Below, in pieces: positions 7,099 to 14,076 of a stretch of 14,224 nt of DNA. The first letter of the stretch is position 1. The number at the start of each line of letters is the position of its first letter. Both the position numbers and the translations under genes were made by a program. Origin of the DNA: JAQVUB01 sp033809415 (GTDB taxonomy: Bacteria; Verrucomicrobiota; Lentisphaeria; Oligosphaerales; Oligosphaeraceae); contig JAPXLT010000104.1 in assembly GCA_033809415.1 (NCBI GenBank), forward strand, positions 1 through 14,224. The letters are read 5' to 3'. Under the pieces are notes generated by a model. It did no database searches and had not been told where the DNA came from. It saw only the letters and a program-made list of their open reading frames with translations.

Positions 7099-7884
7099 AT
7101 GAGACCTTTTTTGTTTCTTTTTCTGGGCATTGTTTTTTCGTCATACGGTGCTGCTGTCAAACTGGTGCTTGTCGGTGTTCCCGAGTATGTTGCTTTGGCG
7201 ACCGCCGGGTTGTCGGGTGATACCGGAATCGAGCTGATCGAGCGCTCCGCCATCAGCCAGATTCTTCAGGAACACGGCCTCTCAGAAACTAAGTTGTCCG
7301 GCACTGAATTGTGCAAATTTTTTCCGCATACTGATATTTTCGCGGTTATCGATGCGAAATCCATGCGCACGTTCAATGCTAAAAACGGTTTTCTCCTGAC
7401 GGATATCGGGCACGATGGAAGCGTGCAAAAGATAGTCAGCGGCATTCGTCTTGCTACGGACAAAACTCTGCTTCGTAATCCCTTGCTGCTGGGGAAGCTC
7501 ACATACCGCGACATCGGAGTGCCGCGCCGACTCAAAAACCAGCTTCCGGAGGCGGTGCTGGATATCGAGCGTCTGTTGCTTGCCGACCGCCGTATCCAGC
7601 TTCTCGAACGTGAACGCTTGGATATGGTTTCTGGTGAACGCACGTTGAGCGGAGTTGCCTTTCAGCTGCCAGCCTCGATGCTGCTGATGTCCTTGGAATT
7701 TGAGCCAGGCGAAGACAGCGGTGTGGTCAATCTCCTCATCCAGGTGCGCGACCTCGAACAGCAAAAAGTCGCTGACCAGACGATCAGAGATATTTTCAAC
7801 CGTCCTTCGAATATCCGTCAAGGCGTGGAAGCCTTGCGGAAAAAATTGATCGAGGTTACCGGTCAAAAAAGGGGTCTCCAATAA
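7099..7884 (+). CDS. Divergent CsgG-like exported protein with a duplicated signature motif
   Basis: This 261-aa protein has an N-terminal signal peptide (1-18, FLFLFLGIVFSSYGA). It appears related to the CsgG-like protein encoded just upstream, because residues 45-64 (ELIERSAISQILQEHGLSET) repeat that protein's VERAELDKALNELHLS pattern. The same pattern occurs again at 166-185 (IQLLERERLDMVSGERTLSG), each copy at the end of an alpha/beta unit, so the protein may be two degenerate CsgG-like halves fused in tandem. The ATG at 7099 is chosen because it starts directly with the signal peptide. An in-frame TTG at 7084 would add five residues. No convincing Shine-Dalgarno is present, since the repeat at 7038-7083 occupies the upstream region. 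The stop codon abuts the ATG of the next gene, implying coupling. The function is unknown; an envelope complex with its neighbours is inferred. Confidence 0.8.
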   Translation: MRPFLFLFLGIVFSSYGAAVKLVLVGVPEYVALATAGLSGDTGIELIERSAISQILQEHGLSETKLSGTELCKFFPHTDIFAVIDAKSMRTFNAKNGFLLTDIGHDGSVQKIVSGIRLATDKTLLRNPLLLGKLTYRDIGVPRRLKNQLPEAVLDIERLLLADRRIQLLERERLDMVSGERTLSGVAFQLPASMLLMSLEFEPGEDSGVVNLLIQVRDLEQQKVADQTIRDIFNRPSNIRQGVEALRKKLIEVTGQKRGLQ

Positions 7885-10179
7885 ATGAACAGGTTATTTT
7901 GCGTCCTTTTCCTGATTGCTTCAGGGCTTTTTGCCGCCGACAAAAAGACCGAGGCTGAGACTTTTTTCCGTGAGTATCTCGCCGATTTCTCACGGCTTCA
8001 GAAATCGGCATACGGTGTCTCTCGTGGTGGGTGGGAGGAAGCAGGCAAGAAGATTGCCGCTGCGGCAGCGCTCGACCCCGATAACTTGTGCTATCGGCAT
8101 ACCAATATGCACCATCAGGCCTGCATTGTTTACAAAAAAGACTTGAAAAACACGGAAAGAATCGCCATTTACCGGAAATTCCTTGAAGAGGCCAAAAGTT
8201 TGCGGGAAACTTGGCCGGATTACCAAAAATCAGCCTATAAAACGCTTTTTTACAGTCCACATATTCCGCTTTCGCCTTTCAGCGCGAGAGAATTCCTGGG
8301 CAGCATGTCGGCATCCGAGCGCTCCGAGCTGATTGATGTTTTTGCGGAGATTCGTGCCTTGTCAGTCAGTGAAGCAGCTGCCATACGTGATTCGGTTGGC
8401 GACCGTTTCAAGGATCGCATGGAAATGATTTTTTTCACGAGCGCGATAACGCATGCTTTACATCTGGTGATTGACAATCGCACCGCTTTTCAGCTCTCGT
8501 TTGATGTCGAAATGGAAATCCTCAAGCGGTATGTCCATTCATCCAGCGATTTTGTTTGCCAGCAGGACATTGCCATGACCCGTTTTCCGTATGTCGTCGA
8601 ACGGAAAGGAACTGCGGATTTTGCGGAAACGCTCGCCTTGCTGCAAAAACTGCTTTCCGATCCTGAGTATCAGGCGCTGTTGAAGCGCATCAAGCGCAAG
8701 GAATACGATCTGCGCCTGCTGGAGATTCAAGCTATGCAGGCCTACGGCACCTCCGATCTTTCACCTGATTCACTCAAACGCGTCTGCCGTGACTATTTCA
8801 AAAAACTTGAGCAAGTCACTGCTAGTAAGGCTAACAAGAAATTCATCTCGTCATACGCCAGTTGCCTGAGAGAGGTCAGCAACTGGATTCTGACCAATGT
8901 CGCCCCAAAACACGAGTTTCAACGTATTGCCGAGCAAGCGGTGCTGGAGTGTGGCGATAACCAGACCTCATCACTCAGCGATGAGGAGTTTTTGCTGGCT
9001 TTCAATAAGCAGATCTGGCGTCAAAACCGCAGCATTCCTGATCCTCTGGGAGAGCTTCGAACCCGCGCCAAGAGCATGAGCCGGCTTAAAAATCATTTGC
9101 TGTTGCGCGAAAATCCGCTGGATATCGCCTATACGACCGTTACCGATGCACTTTATAATACAGACAGCGAGGCAGCACGGGCGACCATTGAAACCCTTTT
9201 TCCCGACTTTGAAATTCGTTTCTATCGCTATCCGAAGAAATGGGGGGACAGCGTTTACAGCTGCGGTCATCCGGAAAATATTTATCTTCTGAGTTCGGGA
9301 GACCTTGTTCGCTTCACGACGGCGAATCAGCAATTCACGAACTTGGCACGGTTGCCAAAATACTTCGAATACCGGCATTTTATTTATGACGATGCCGGCT
9401 ACTGCATTGCCTGGAATCCGGAATACATTGGGGTCTATGACATTGCACAAGACCGCTGGAGTTTGATTGAAGACCTTAGCGGCGATGAGATAGCCGGCGC
9501 TGCCATCATTGGGAAACGGCTTTTTTATTTGAATGGCAGTGCAACTGGTGGCTCGCAAGCCCAGAACATCGCTTTGCATTCTTGCGACTTGCAGGGCAAA
9601 AAACGCAAGTTGCATTTTTCCTCCCGGCGTGGTGGTGGCATCGCGGAATTCAAGGGGATCACCAACGGCTTGACCTCCGGACTGGTTAAAAACAGCCCTA
9701 CAAGCCTGGTTTTTTCCATGCTCGTGAAGGAACAACACCTGGGCGGTGTGGTTGCCTTTGACACGGAACGTGAAACCCTGACTACCCTGCAGAGATTGCC
9801 AAGGATGGCTGGAGTTCCCGAATTGCAAAAAATGCCGGATGGGAGGCTGTTCGGAAGCGCCTTTTATTCGCAATACTTCATGTTAAAGGACAACAAACTG
9901 GAGGCCTTTCTGAAGATATCCCCACCAAATCCTAAAATGGCTATCCGGGATTGGGCACGCCACATACTGGTTATGAATGACAAAAGGCTGATTCCCTGCC
10001 TTTTGACGCAAGACGACCTGCTGATCAGTCCAAAGAGTCGGTTGTTCGTCGATCTCAAAAAACCGGATGCGACCCCTTTCATCTGGCTGCCGTATGCTGA
10101 AACCATTGTGCAAATCGCACCAGGACAATTCGCTCTCCCAGTCCCTATCGGCGTCTATACCTTCAAAATAAAAAAATAA
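7885..10179 (+). CDS. Large exported protein: helical N-terminal half, propeller-like C-terminal half
   Basis: I do not recognise this 764-aa protein by name. It has a clear signal peptide (1-18, MNRLFCVLFLIASGLFA). Residues about 20-440 are helical, amphipathic and rich in Arg, Lys and Glu. They could form a TPR-like or other alpha-solenoid scaffold, although I could not assign canonical TPR repeats. Residues about 445-764 contain repeated beta-rich stretches of the kind NIYLLSSGDLVRF, YIGVYDIAQDRW and VVAFDTERETLTTL. Each ends in an 'x-D/S-x-x-x-x-x-L/W' turn typical of YncE, Kelch or other beta-propeller blades. The ATG follows the upstream stop codon with no gap, and AGGGG (7870-7874) provides a ribosome site 10 nt upstream. 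It is the last gene of the operon; no clear intrinsic terminator follows. A role as the surface or periplasmic scaffold of the CsgG-like system is inference. Confidence 0.82.
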   Translation: MNRLFCVLFLIASGLFAADKKTEAETFFREYLADFSRLQKSAYGVSRGGWEEAGKKIAAAAALDPDNLCYRHTNMHHQACIVYKKDLKNTERIAIYRKFLEEAKSLRETWPDYQKSAYKTLFYSPHIPLSPFSAREFLGSMSASERSELIDVFAEIRALSVSEAAAIRDSVGDRFKDRMEMIFFTSAITHALHLVIDNRTAFQLSFDVEMEILKRYVHSSSDFVCQQDIAMTRFPYVVERKGTADFAETLALLQKLLSDPEYQALLKRIKRKEYDLRLLEIQAMQAYGTSDLSPDSLKRVCRDYFKKLEQVTASKANKKFISSYASCLREVSNWILTNVAPKHEFQRIAEQAVLECGDNQTSSLSDEEFLLAFNKQIWRQNRSIPDPLGELRTRAKSMSRLKNHLLLRENPLDIAYTTVTDALYNTDSEAARATIETLFPDFEIRFYRYPKKWGDSVYSCGHPENIYLLSSGDLVRFTTANQQFTNLARLPKYFEYRHFIYDDAGYCIAWNPEYIGVYDIAQDRWSLIEDLSGDEIAGAAIIGKRLFYLNGSATGGSQAQNIALHSCDLQGKKRKLHFSSRRGGGIAEFKGITNGLTSGLVKNSPTSLVFSMLVKEQHLGGVVAFDTERETLTTLQRLPRMAGVPELQKMPDGRLFGSAFYSQYFMLKDNKLEAFLKISPPNPKMAIRDWARHILVMNDKRLIPCLLTQDDLLISPKSRLFVDLKKPDATPFIWLPYAETIVQIAPGQFALPVPIGVYTFKIKK

Positions 10180-10338
10180 ACATACGACGTCCTGAACAGC
10201 TTGTCCACAGAAGGCACCGACGTGGATTGCCGTCCACAACTTCAGATAACTGAATCTCTGTGAAGTTGCACTGGCACTGTTTTTGTTTTTGAGATGATTC
10301 ATTCAGGGCCTGCTGATACTTGTCCGGACGGTTTTCCC
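10180..10338. other. Intergenic stretch after the secreted-protein operon
   Basis: I see no gene here. An imperfect hairpin AACTTCA/TGAAGTT (10238-10244 with 10261-10267) is followed after 12 nt by a T-rich run (10280-10290). This is too far away for a standard intrinsic terminator. The minus-strand frame through this region is open for 64 codons but has no recognisable content. Confidence 0.4.
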
Positions 10339-10437
10339 GGCGCGAAGCGCCACACAAAAATAACCCCGGGTGAGGAAGCGCGGAGCGCGACGCAACCCGG
10401 GGTGGGAACTCCCCTAAAAACCGCGCCCGGAGGGCGC
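10339..10437. repeat. Composite palindrome cluster 1 (REP-like)
   Basis: Three hairpins occur in a row: GGCGC-GAA-GCGCC (10339-10351); ACCCCGGGT with ACCCGGGGT (10363-10371 and 10395-10403), whose loop holds an inner GCGC-GGA-GCGC; and GCGCCC-GGA-GGGCGC (10423-10437). The last hairpin lies inside the methyltransferase reading frame. The structure resembles REP-type palindromic repeats. No transposase lies in the window. Confidence 0.8.
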
Positions 10438-11364
10438 AACAACAAGTGAAAATGGACTCTTCCAGTTGCTCAAGGCTTCGACAAGACTGCGCTTGTGCCG
10501 CCCTTCGTGCAATAATGCCTTGCTAATATATAGTGCCTCGAAGGTAGTGGATTTTTTACCTAATAGCAGTGCTTGGCTCGAAAGGCCTGCGTTTAACATA
10601 ACTTTTTGGCAATGCAAACTCTGAGGGAGTTCCTCTCCGTATTCTTTTCCTCCACATTCACCATCATAACTAATGAGATAATCAATGCCTCTTCTATCGA
10701 GATTTTCTATTGCCGCTGCAAACTCGTGAAAGGGGACCCCGGCAAAATAGCGATTATCCCGAACATTGCTTACCCCTTGATAAGGAGGGTCCATATACAC
10801 CAAATCCCCTGGTTTTGCCATATCTAACACTTCATGGTAGTCAAGAGCAGAGAAGGTGGCTTTGCCTTTCAATAACCGAGATATTGCATAAACATTGTGA
10901 GCAAGAGTCTTCGGATTTGTCCCATGTCGTCGCTTATCAGGCGACTGATTAAAATTACCGTTTTTCCCATATCGTACAGCCCCTTTGACACACCGCGCCA
11001 ACAGATATAAAATATTTGCCGGTGATTCGTTACCACTATTAAAACGTTCTCGTACCACATAAAAATGCTGGATATGATCATCACTATACGCGAACTGTTC
11101 ATTCCATACTACAGTGTATTCCTCGATAAGTCTTTGCGGATGTTCTACCGCTTCTTGCAACATATTTACTAACGGTGCATTTAGGTCATTGATATAAAAG
11201 CAGTCAGTTCTATTTTCGTACGCTGCCGCAATACTAATGGCCGCCATTCCAGAGAAAGGTTCAATCAACCGATTAAATTTTTTTGGCATATATTGAAGTA
11301 TCTGGGGTGCCAATATTCTTTTGGATCCTTGATACTGGACAAGGTGAGGCATCTTTCTGCTCAT
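10414..11364 (-). CDS. D12-class DNA adenine (N6) methyltransferase, apparently orphan
   Basis: This enzyme transfers a methyl group from S-adenosylmethionine to N6 of adenine in a specific DNA sequence. Its 316 aa contain the D12-family order: motif X YQGSKR (11-16), the SAM-binding motif I EPFSGMAA (35-42), acidic ND (59-60) and catalytic motif IV DPPY (192-195). The conserved central segment RYGKNGNFNQSPDKRRHGTN (131-150) is also present. The final residues (VVAPSGRGF) are encoded by a hairpin of a REP-like repeat, so the natural C-terminus may have been replaced. A second in-frame ATG (11352, MPHLVQYQGSK) is possible; neither start has a good Shine-Dalgarno. No endonuclease gene lies on either side, so it may be an orphan regulatory methylase or the survivor of a restriction-modification pair. 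Its flanks look more A+T-rich than the rest. The recognition site cannot be read from sequence. Confidence 0.9.
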   Translation of the reverse strand: MSRKMPHLVQYQGSKRILAPQILQYMPKKFNRLIEPFSGMAAISIAAAYENRTDCFYINDLNAPLVNMLQEAVEHPQRLIEEYTVVWNEQFAYSDDHIQHFYVVRERFNSGNESPANILYLLARCVKGAVRYGKNGNFNQSPDKRRHGTNPKTLAHNVYAISRLLKGKATFSALDYHEVLDMAKPGDLVYMDPPYQGVSNVRDNRYFAGVPFHEFAAAIENLDRRGIDYLISYDGECGGKEYGEELPQSLHCQKVMLNAGLSSQALLLGKKSTTFEALYISKALLHEGRHKRSLVEALSNWKSPFSLVVAPSGRGF

Positions 11365-11774
11365 CTCTACATTTCCATTTTAGCGAGAATATTAATAAAA
11401 AGGAGGTACCCTGATCTCACAAAAAGTACTATAACCGTCATCAAGCAATTTTTCCAGTTCATCCCAAGAAACTCACCTCGATGATTTTTTGTGGTTAAGA
11501 AAATGCGGTGCAATGTGTTATGCCGAAAATATCATGATCCTCCCAATCTGCATCCTGCCTCTTGCGCATGGAAGCGTTCGAGCGTAGAAGGGCAAACATC
11601 ATTCACAACCGGGACGGTTGCGCTACTTTTTTAACCGCATGCCATTTCATCCGTCAGAGCAGCAACCCCTATAAAAATTTTCGTACTACTCTCGACTTCT
11701 TGTTTTTTCAGAAAGATTTTTGGAAAACTAATCTCCAAGTCATTGGCATATAAGTGCTTATCCGTCTGATTGTG
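11365..11774. other. Intergenic region upstream of the methyltransferase
   Basis: I find no confident gene in these 410 bp. Two short minus-strand frames, 11495-11569 (24 aa, starting MRKRQDADWEDH) and 11392-11472 (containing DELEKLLDDGYSTFCEIR), have protein-like composition. They lie in different frames, are interrupted by stops and lack start signals. They could be remnants of a partner gene or chance. The plus-strand frame at 11562-11753 has no recognisable content. Confidence 0.35.
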
Positions 11775-11859
11775 GTGCCTTTACAAGGCACTGCCATTGG
11801 GTGGGTTTCTTACCCCAGGTTAAAACCTGGGGTTAAGCATGGTTAAGCGCCTACGGCGC
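11775..11859. repeat. Composite palindrome cluster 2 (REP-like)
   Basis: Three hairpins in a row: GTGCCTT-TAC-AAGGCAC (11775-11791); ACCCCAGGTT-AA-AACCTGGGGT (11812-11833); and GCGCC-TAC-GGCGC (11847-11859). The order and spacing echo the cluster at 10339-10437, and the two clusters bracket the methyltransferase gene. Confidence 0.8.
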
Positions 11860-11869
11860 AAAGCATTGT

Positions 11870-11892
11870 GCCAATCCGACCAATCCGACCGA
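11870..11892. repeat. Short AATCCGACC direct repeat
   Basis: Two tandem AATCCGACC copies lie between the palindrome cluster and the 11-mer array. The stretch is small and no function is evident. Confidence 0.45.
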
Positions 11893-11898
11893 TCAGCT

Positions 11899-12016
11899 GT
11901 CCGTGTCCCGTCCGTGTAATGTCCGTGTAATGTCCGTGTCCCGTCCGTGTAATGTCCGTGTGGGTTGTGGGCGGCAGTCCACGCCAAGCCTTTTCGTGTG
12001 GTTCGTTGTTAAAAAA
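11899..12016 (+). repeat. Left inverted copy of the complex repeat flanking the exosortase pair
   Basis: Six 11-bp units GTCCGTGTNNN start at 11899, 11910, 11921, 11932, 11943 and 11954, with NNN = CCC, AAT, AAT, CCC, AAT, GGG. A non-tandem core follows through CCAAGCCTTTTCGTG and ends TTAAAAAA at 12016. The 64 bp from 11954 match the reverse complement of 14077-14141 at about 56 positions by eye. It ends 7 bp from the stop codon of the EpsI-like gene. Confidence 0.88.
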
Positions 12017-12023
12017 GAATTTT

Positions 12024-13139
12024 CTATTCCAGTTTATTGATGAATTTGGCGAGGTTGTTGCAGGTTTGGTTTTCGTCGCTGGTGATGGGTGTTGTGATTT
12101 GATATTCGTGCCAGATTTCGTCGTTTTTCCAGGTGGGATAGAGGCTTCGGAAGCGGATGAAATTGCCGACGGAACGGTGTTGGCTGCTGTACCAGACCCA
12201 GGCCATGATGCGCAATTGCTGCTTCTGGCCGATGATTTCGGTCAGAGCAATTTTTTTATTCTGCAACTCGATTTCCCGCTGAATTTCGCTGCGAATTTTC
12301 CATCCGGAGGAGCGCAGGCAGTGGCTGGCTGGATGGATTTTCTGGATATCATTGCTGCAAGTGACATCGAGTACGTTGACGGCCTGTTGCTCCGAGGCAA
12401 AATAATACTTGTTTACGGTGGCATCCTGGAAAAAACGGCGATCCTGATCGGTCGTTTCTTCCAGGATGCCAATGTAATCGCCGCTTTTGAGTCCGTCGAA
12501 GGAGGGTTGTATGGGTGGATAGAGGGTATGCGCGGTCTGTCCATGCAGGAGCAGGAGGAAGGCGGGCACAAGCACGATAAGGAAGCAGACCTCAGCCGGG
12601 CTGATGTGAATTTCGCGGAATAGCATGACGATCAGGAGGAGCATGCAAAGGCCGGTAAAAACGAATTTGATGATCAGTCCGTCGATATGCAGTGGTGTAA
12701 AAAAGAAAGTGAGCCAATATCGGCTGCTGGTGTAAGTCATCAGTAATATGCCGAAGGCTGGGGTGGCAGTCAGTGCGCTGTTCCAGCCCAGGCTGAATCC
12801 GAAGGTCGCCCAGGCAAAAATGATTCCGGCAATAATGCCGAGTGCATTGATGCGGACAACGAAGGACAATGCAAAGAGCAGTAAGGCGGCCAGCATTACA
12901 ATGAGAGCCGACCAGCCGCGTCCCGGTTGACGGCGGCTGAGGATTTCAGGCAGGGAAACAGCCAACGTGAACAAAAAGAAAAACAGGAAGATGACATCGG
13001 GGCGGTCGAGCGGGGAGTTGTTCCAAGCCCGGATCATGTAGGGGAATTTTGTCAGCAGTGGGATGAAGCCGGCAAGGCAAAACAGCAGGGTGATACTGTT
13101 CTGTGGGGATATCAGGTTGTGGAGTTTTTGTTTGTTCAT
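12024..13139 (-). CDS. Membrane protein with C-terminal EpsI-like (exosortase-associated) domain
   Basis: This 371-aa protein starts with about six or seven hydrophobic spans (about 15-200). It ends in a soluble domain (about 205-371) that carries the EpsI/DUF3485-type pattern: an H-P pair (269-270) followed by CLRSSGW (274-280), then an aromatic strand MAWVWYSS (312-319). EpsI proteins work with exosortases, apparently in processing or surface assembly of sorted proteins and exopolysaccharide. The membrane half, with WNNSPLDRP (39-47), resembles the N-terminal bundle of exosortases but lacks their Cys-Arg-His residues, so the gene may be a fusion of a degenerate exosortase bundle with EpsI. 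It overlaps the exosortase by ATGA (13136-13139), so the two are translationally coupled. The domain call rests on motif recognition and no search was run. Confidence 0.78.
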   Translation of the reverse strand: MNKQKLHNLISPQNSITLLFCLAGFIPLLTKFPYMIRAWNNSPLDRPDVIFLFFFLFTLAVSLPEILSRRQPGRGWSALIVMLAALLLFALSFVVRINALGIIAGIIFAWATFGFSLGWNSALTATPAFGILLMTYTSSRYWLTFFFTPLHIDGLIIKFVFTGLCMLLLIVMLFREIHISPAEVCFLIVLVPAFLLLLHGQTAHTLYPPIQPSFDGLKSGDYIGILEETTDQDRRFFQDATVNKYYFASEQQAVNVLDVTCSNDIQKIHPASHCLRSSGWKIRSEIQREIELQNKKIALTEIIGQKQQLRIMAWVWYSSQHRSVGNFIRFRSLYPTWKNDEIWHEYQITTPITSDENQTCNNLAKFINKLE

Positions 13140-14059
13140 GACCTGTCTCCATCCGTCTGGTCGTGGTCAGACGCCGATTTTTGTTCCGATGAATTTGCCT
13201 CGGCATCTGGGAAGAGTGGACCGATGATCCAGAGCAAGATGACGACGGCGATGACCAGCAAGTAGCCTAGGGTGATATGTACCGGATCGGCGAAAGCGCG
13301 TTGTCCGAACTTATAATAGAGCAGTATGGTGATAATGATGCGGATGGAGTTGACGAGGACTACAGCCGGCAGGATAAACAGATAATGCAGCAGTGCCCAG
13401 CGTTTGCGGGTGTGCTGCATTTTTACCAGCAGGTAGCCCAGCAACAGCAGGATTTCGAGTTGTTCGATGCCGCTGCAAGCATCCGTAATGGCGATGCCTG
13501 AATCTGGCAAATGGATGCTGGTCAGATGGTAGTCGATATCAAGGCCGAAGAGGCGTAGGCTCTCGACGGAGATGATGGTCGAGAGGAGCCGGAGCGGAAA
13601 GCTGAACAGCAGGGCCAGCACATCCCGGTTTGGGATGATCATTGTGCAGATCAGGGTTGGCAGCAAAAAGATCAGGGCGCTTTTGATTCCGCCCCAGAAA
13701 CAGAATGCGGCCAGGAAAAAGAGCAGGGCAGGCAGGGTGCTGAAAAAGCCGGTGAGGTCATGTTCCGGAAAAAAGGTTGCAGCACCGAAAATCAGGAAGA
13801 AAAACAGCAAAAGCAACCACGCAAGCAACTTGTCTCTTAACGATGTTTTTGCCGGAGCGCCAGAGTCCGGTAGCAGTTTGCAGGAATTGACAAAGGTGGC
13901 CACGGCGAGCAACAGCAAAAACAAAGATTTGCCACCGTCACCAGGCGTGAAAAAAAGGATTTTGGCGGTGGTGAAAAGGAAAAGCGCAGCTGAGATTAAA
14001 GCCAGCGGCAAGGAAAGGCGTTGCAGATAACTGCGCCAAGATGGAGTGAAATTGTTCAT
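13136..14059 (-). CDS. Exosortase (membrane cysteine transpeptidase/protease for PEP-CTERM-like sorting)
   Basis: Exosortases are multispan inner-membrane enzymes that recognise a C-terminal sorting signal on exported proteins and cleave or transfer them. This 307-aa protein has about eight hydrophobic spans and the three catalytic landmarks: the ACSGIEQLE motif with C195, R240 in VNSIRI, and H261 in DPVHITLGYLL. The C-terminus is a short hydrophilic tail (about 285-307). The start is the ATG at 14059 (MNNFTPSWRS). A GTG at 14137 would begin inside the flanking repeat and translate repeat sequence. No Shine-Dalgarno is obvious. No protein in this window shows a PEP-CTERM tail, so substrates lie elsewhere. 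I cannot name the exosortase subtype. It is the first gene of a two-gene unit with an EpsI-like partner. Confidence 0.9.
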   Translation of the reverse strand: MNNFTPSWRSYLQRLSLPLALISAALFLFTTAKILFFTPGDGGKSLFLLLLAVATFVNSCKLLPDSGAPAKTSLRDKLLAWLLLLFFFLIFGAATFFPEHDLTGFFSTLPALLFFLAAFCFWGGIKSALIFLLPTLICTMIIPNRDVLALLFSFPLRLLSTIISVESLRLFGLDIDYHLTSIHLPDSGIAITDACSGIEQLEILLLLGYLLVKMQHTRKRWALLHYLFILPAVVLVNSIRIIITILLYYKFGQRAFADPVHITLGYLLVIAVVILLWIIGPLFPDAEANSSEQKSASDHDQTDGDRS

Positions 14060-14076
14060 AGATATGTTGCGAAGGA

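Noticed and set aside
8971..9873. Minus-strand open frame of 300 codons
   Set aside because: Antisense to the 764-aa exported protein, which has a signal peptide, ribosome site and operon context.
10163..10357. Minus-strand frame of 64 codons after the large exported protein
   Set aside because: It has no recognisable motif or ribosome site, starts within a palindrome and overlaps the end of the upstream gene.
11899..11964. Possible CRISPR array
   Set aside because: Repeat unit is 11 bp with only 3 variable bases and no spacers; it is a simple tandem repeat and no cas gene is present.
11952..12623. Plus-strand open frame of 223 codons
   Set aside because: It starts inside the flanking 11-mer repeat and is antisense to the EpsI-like gene.
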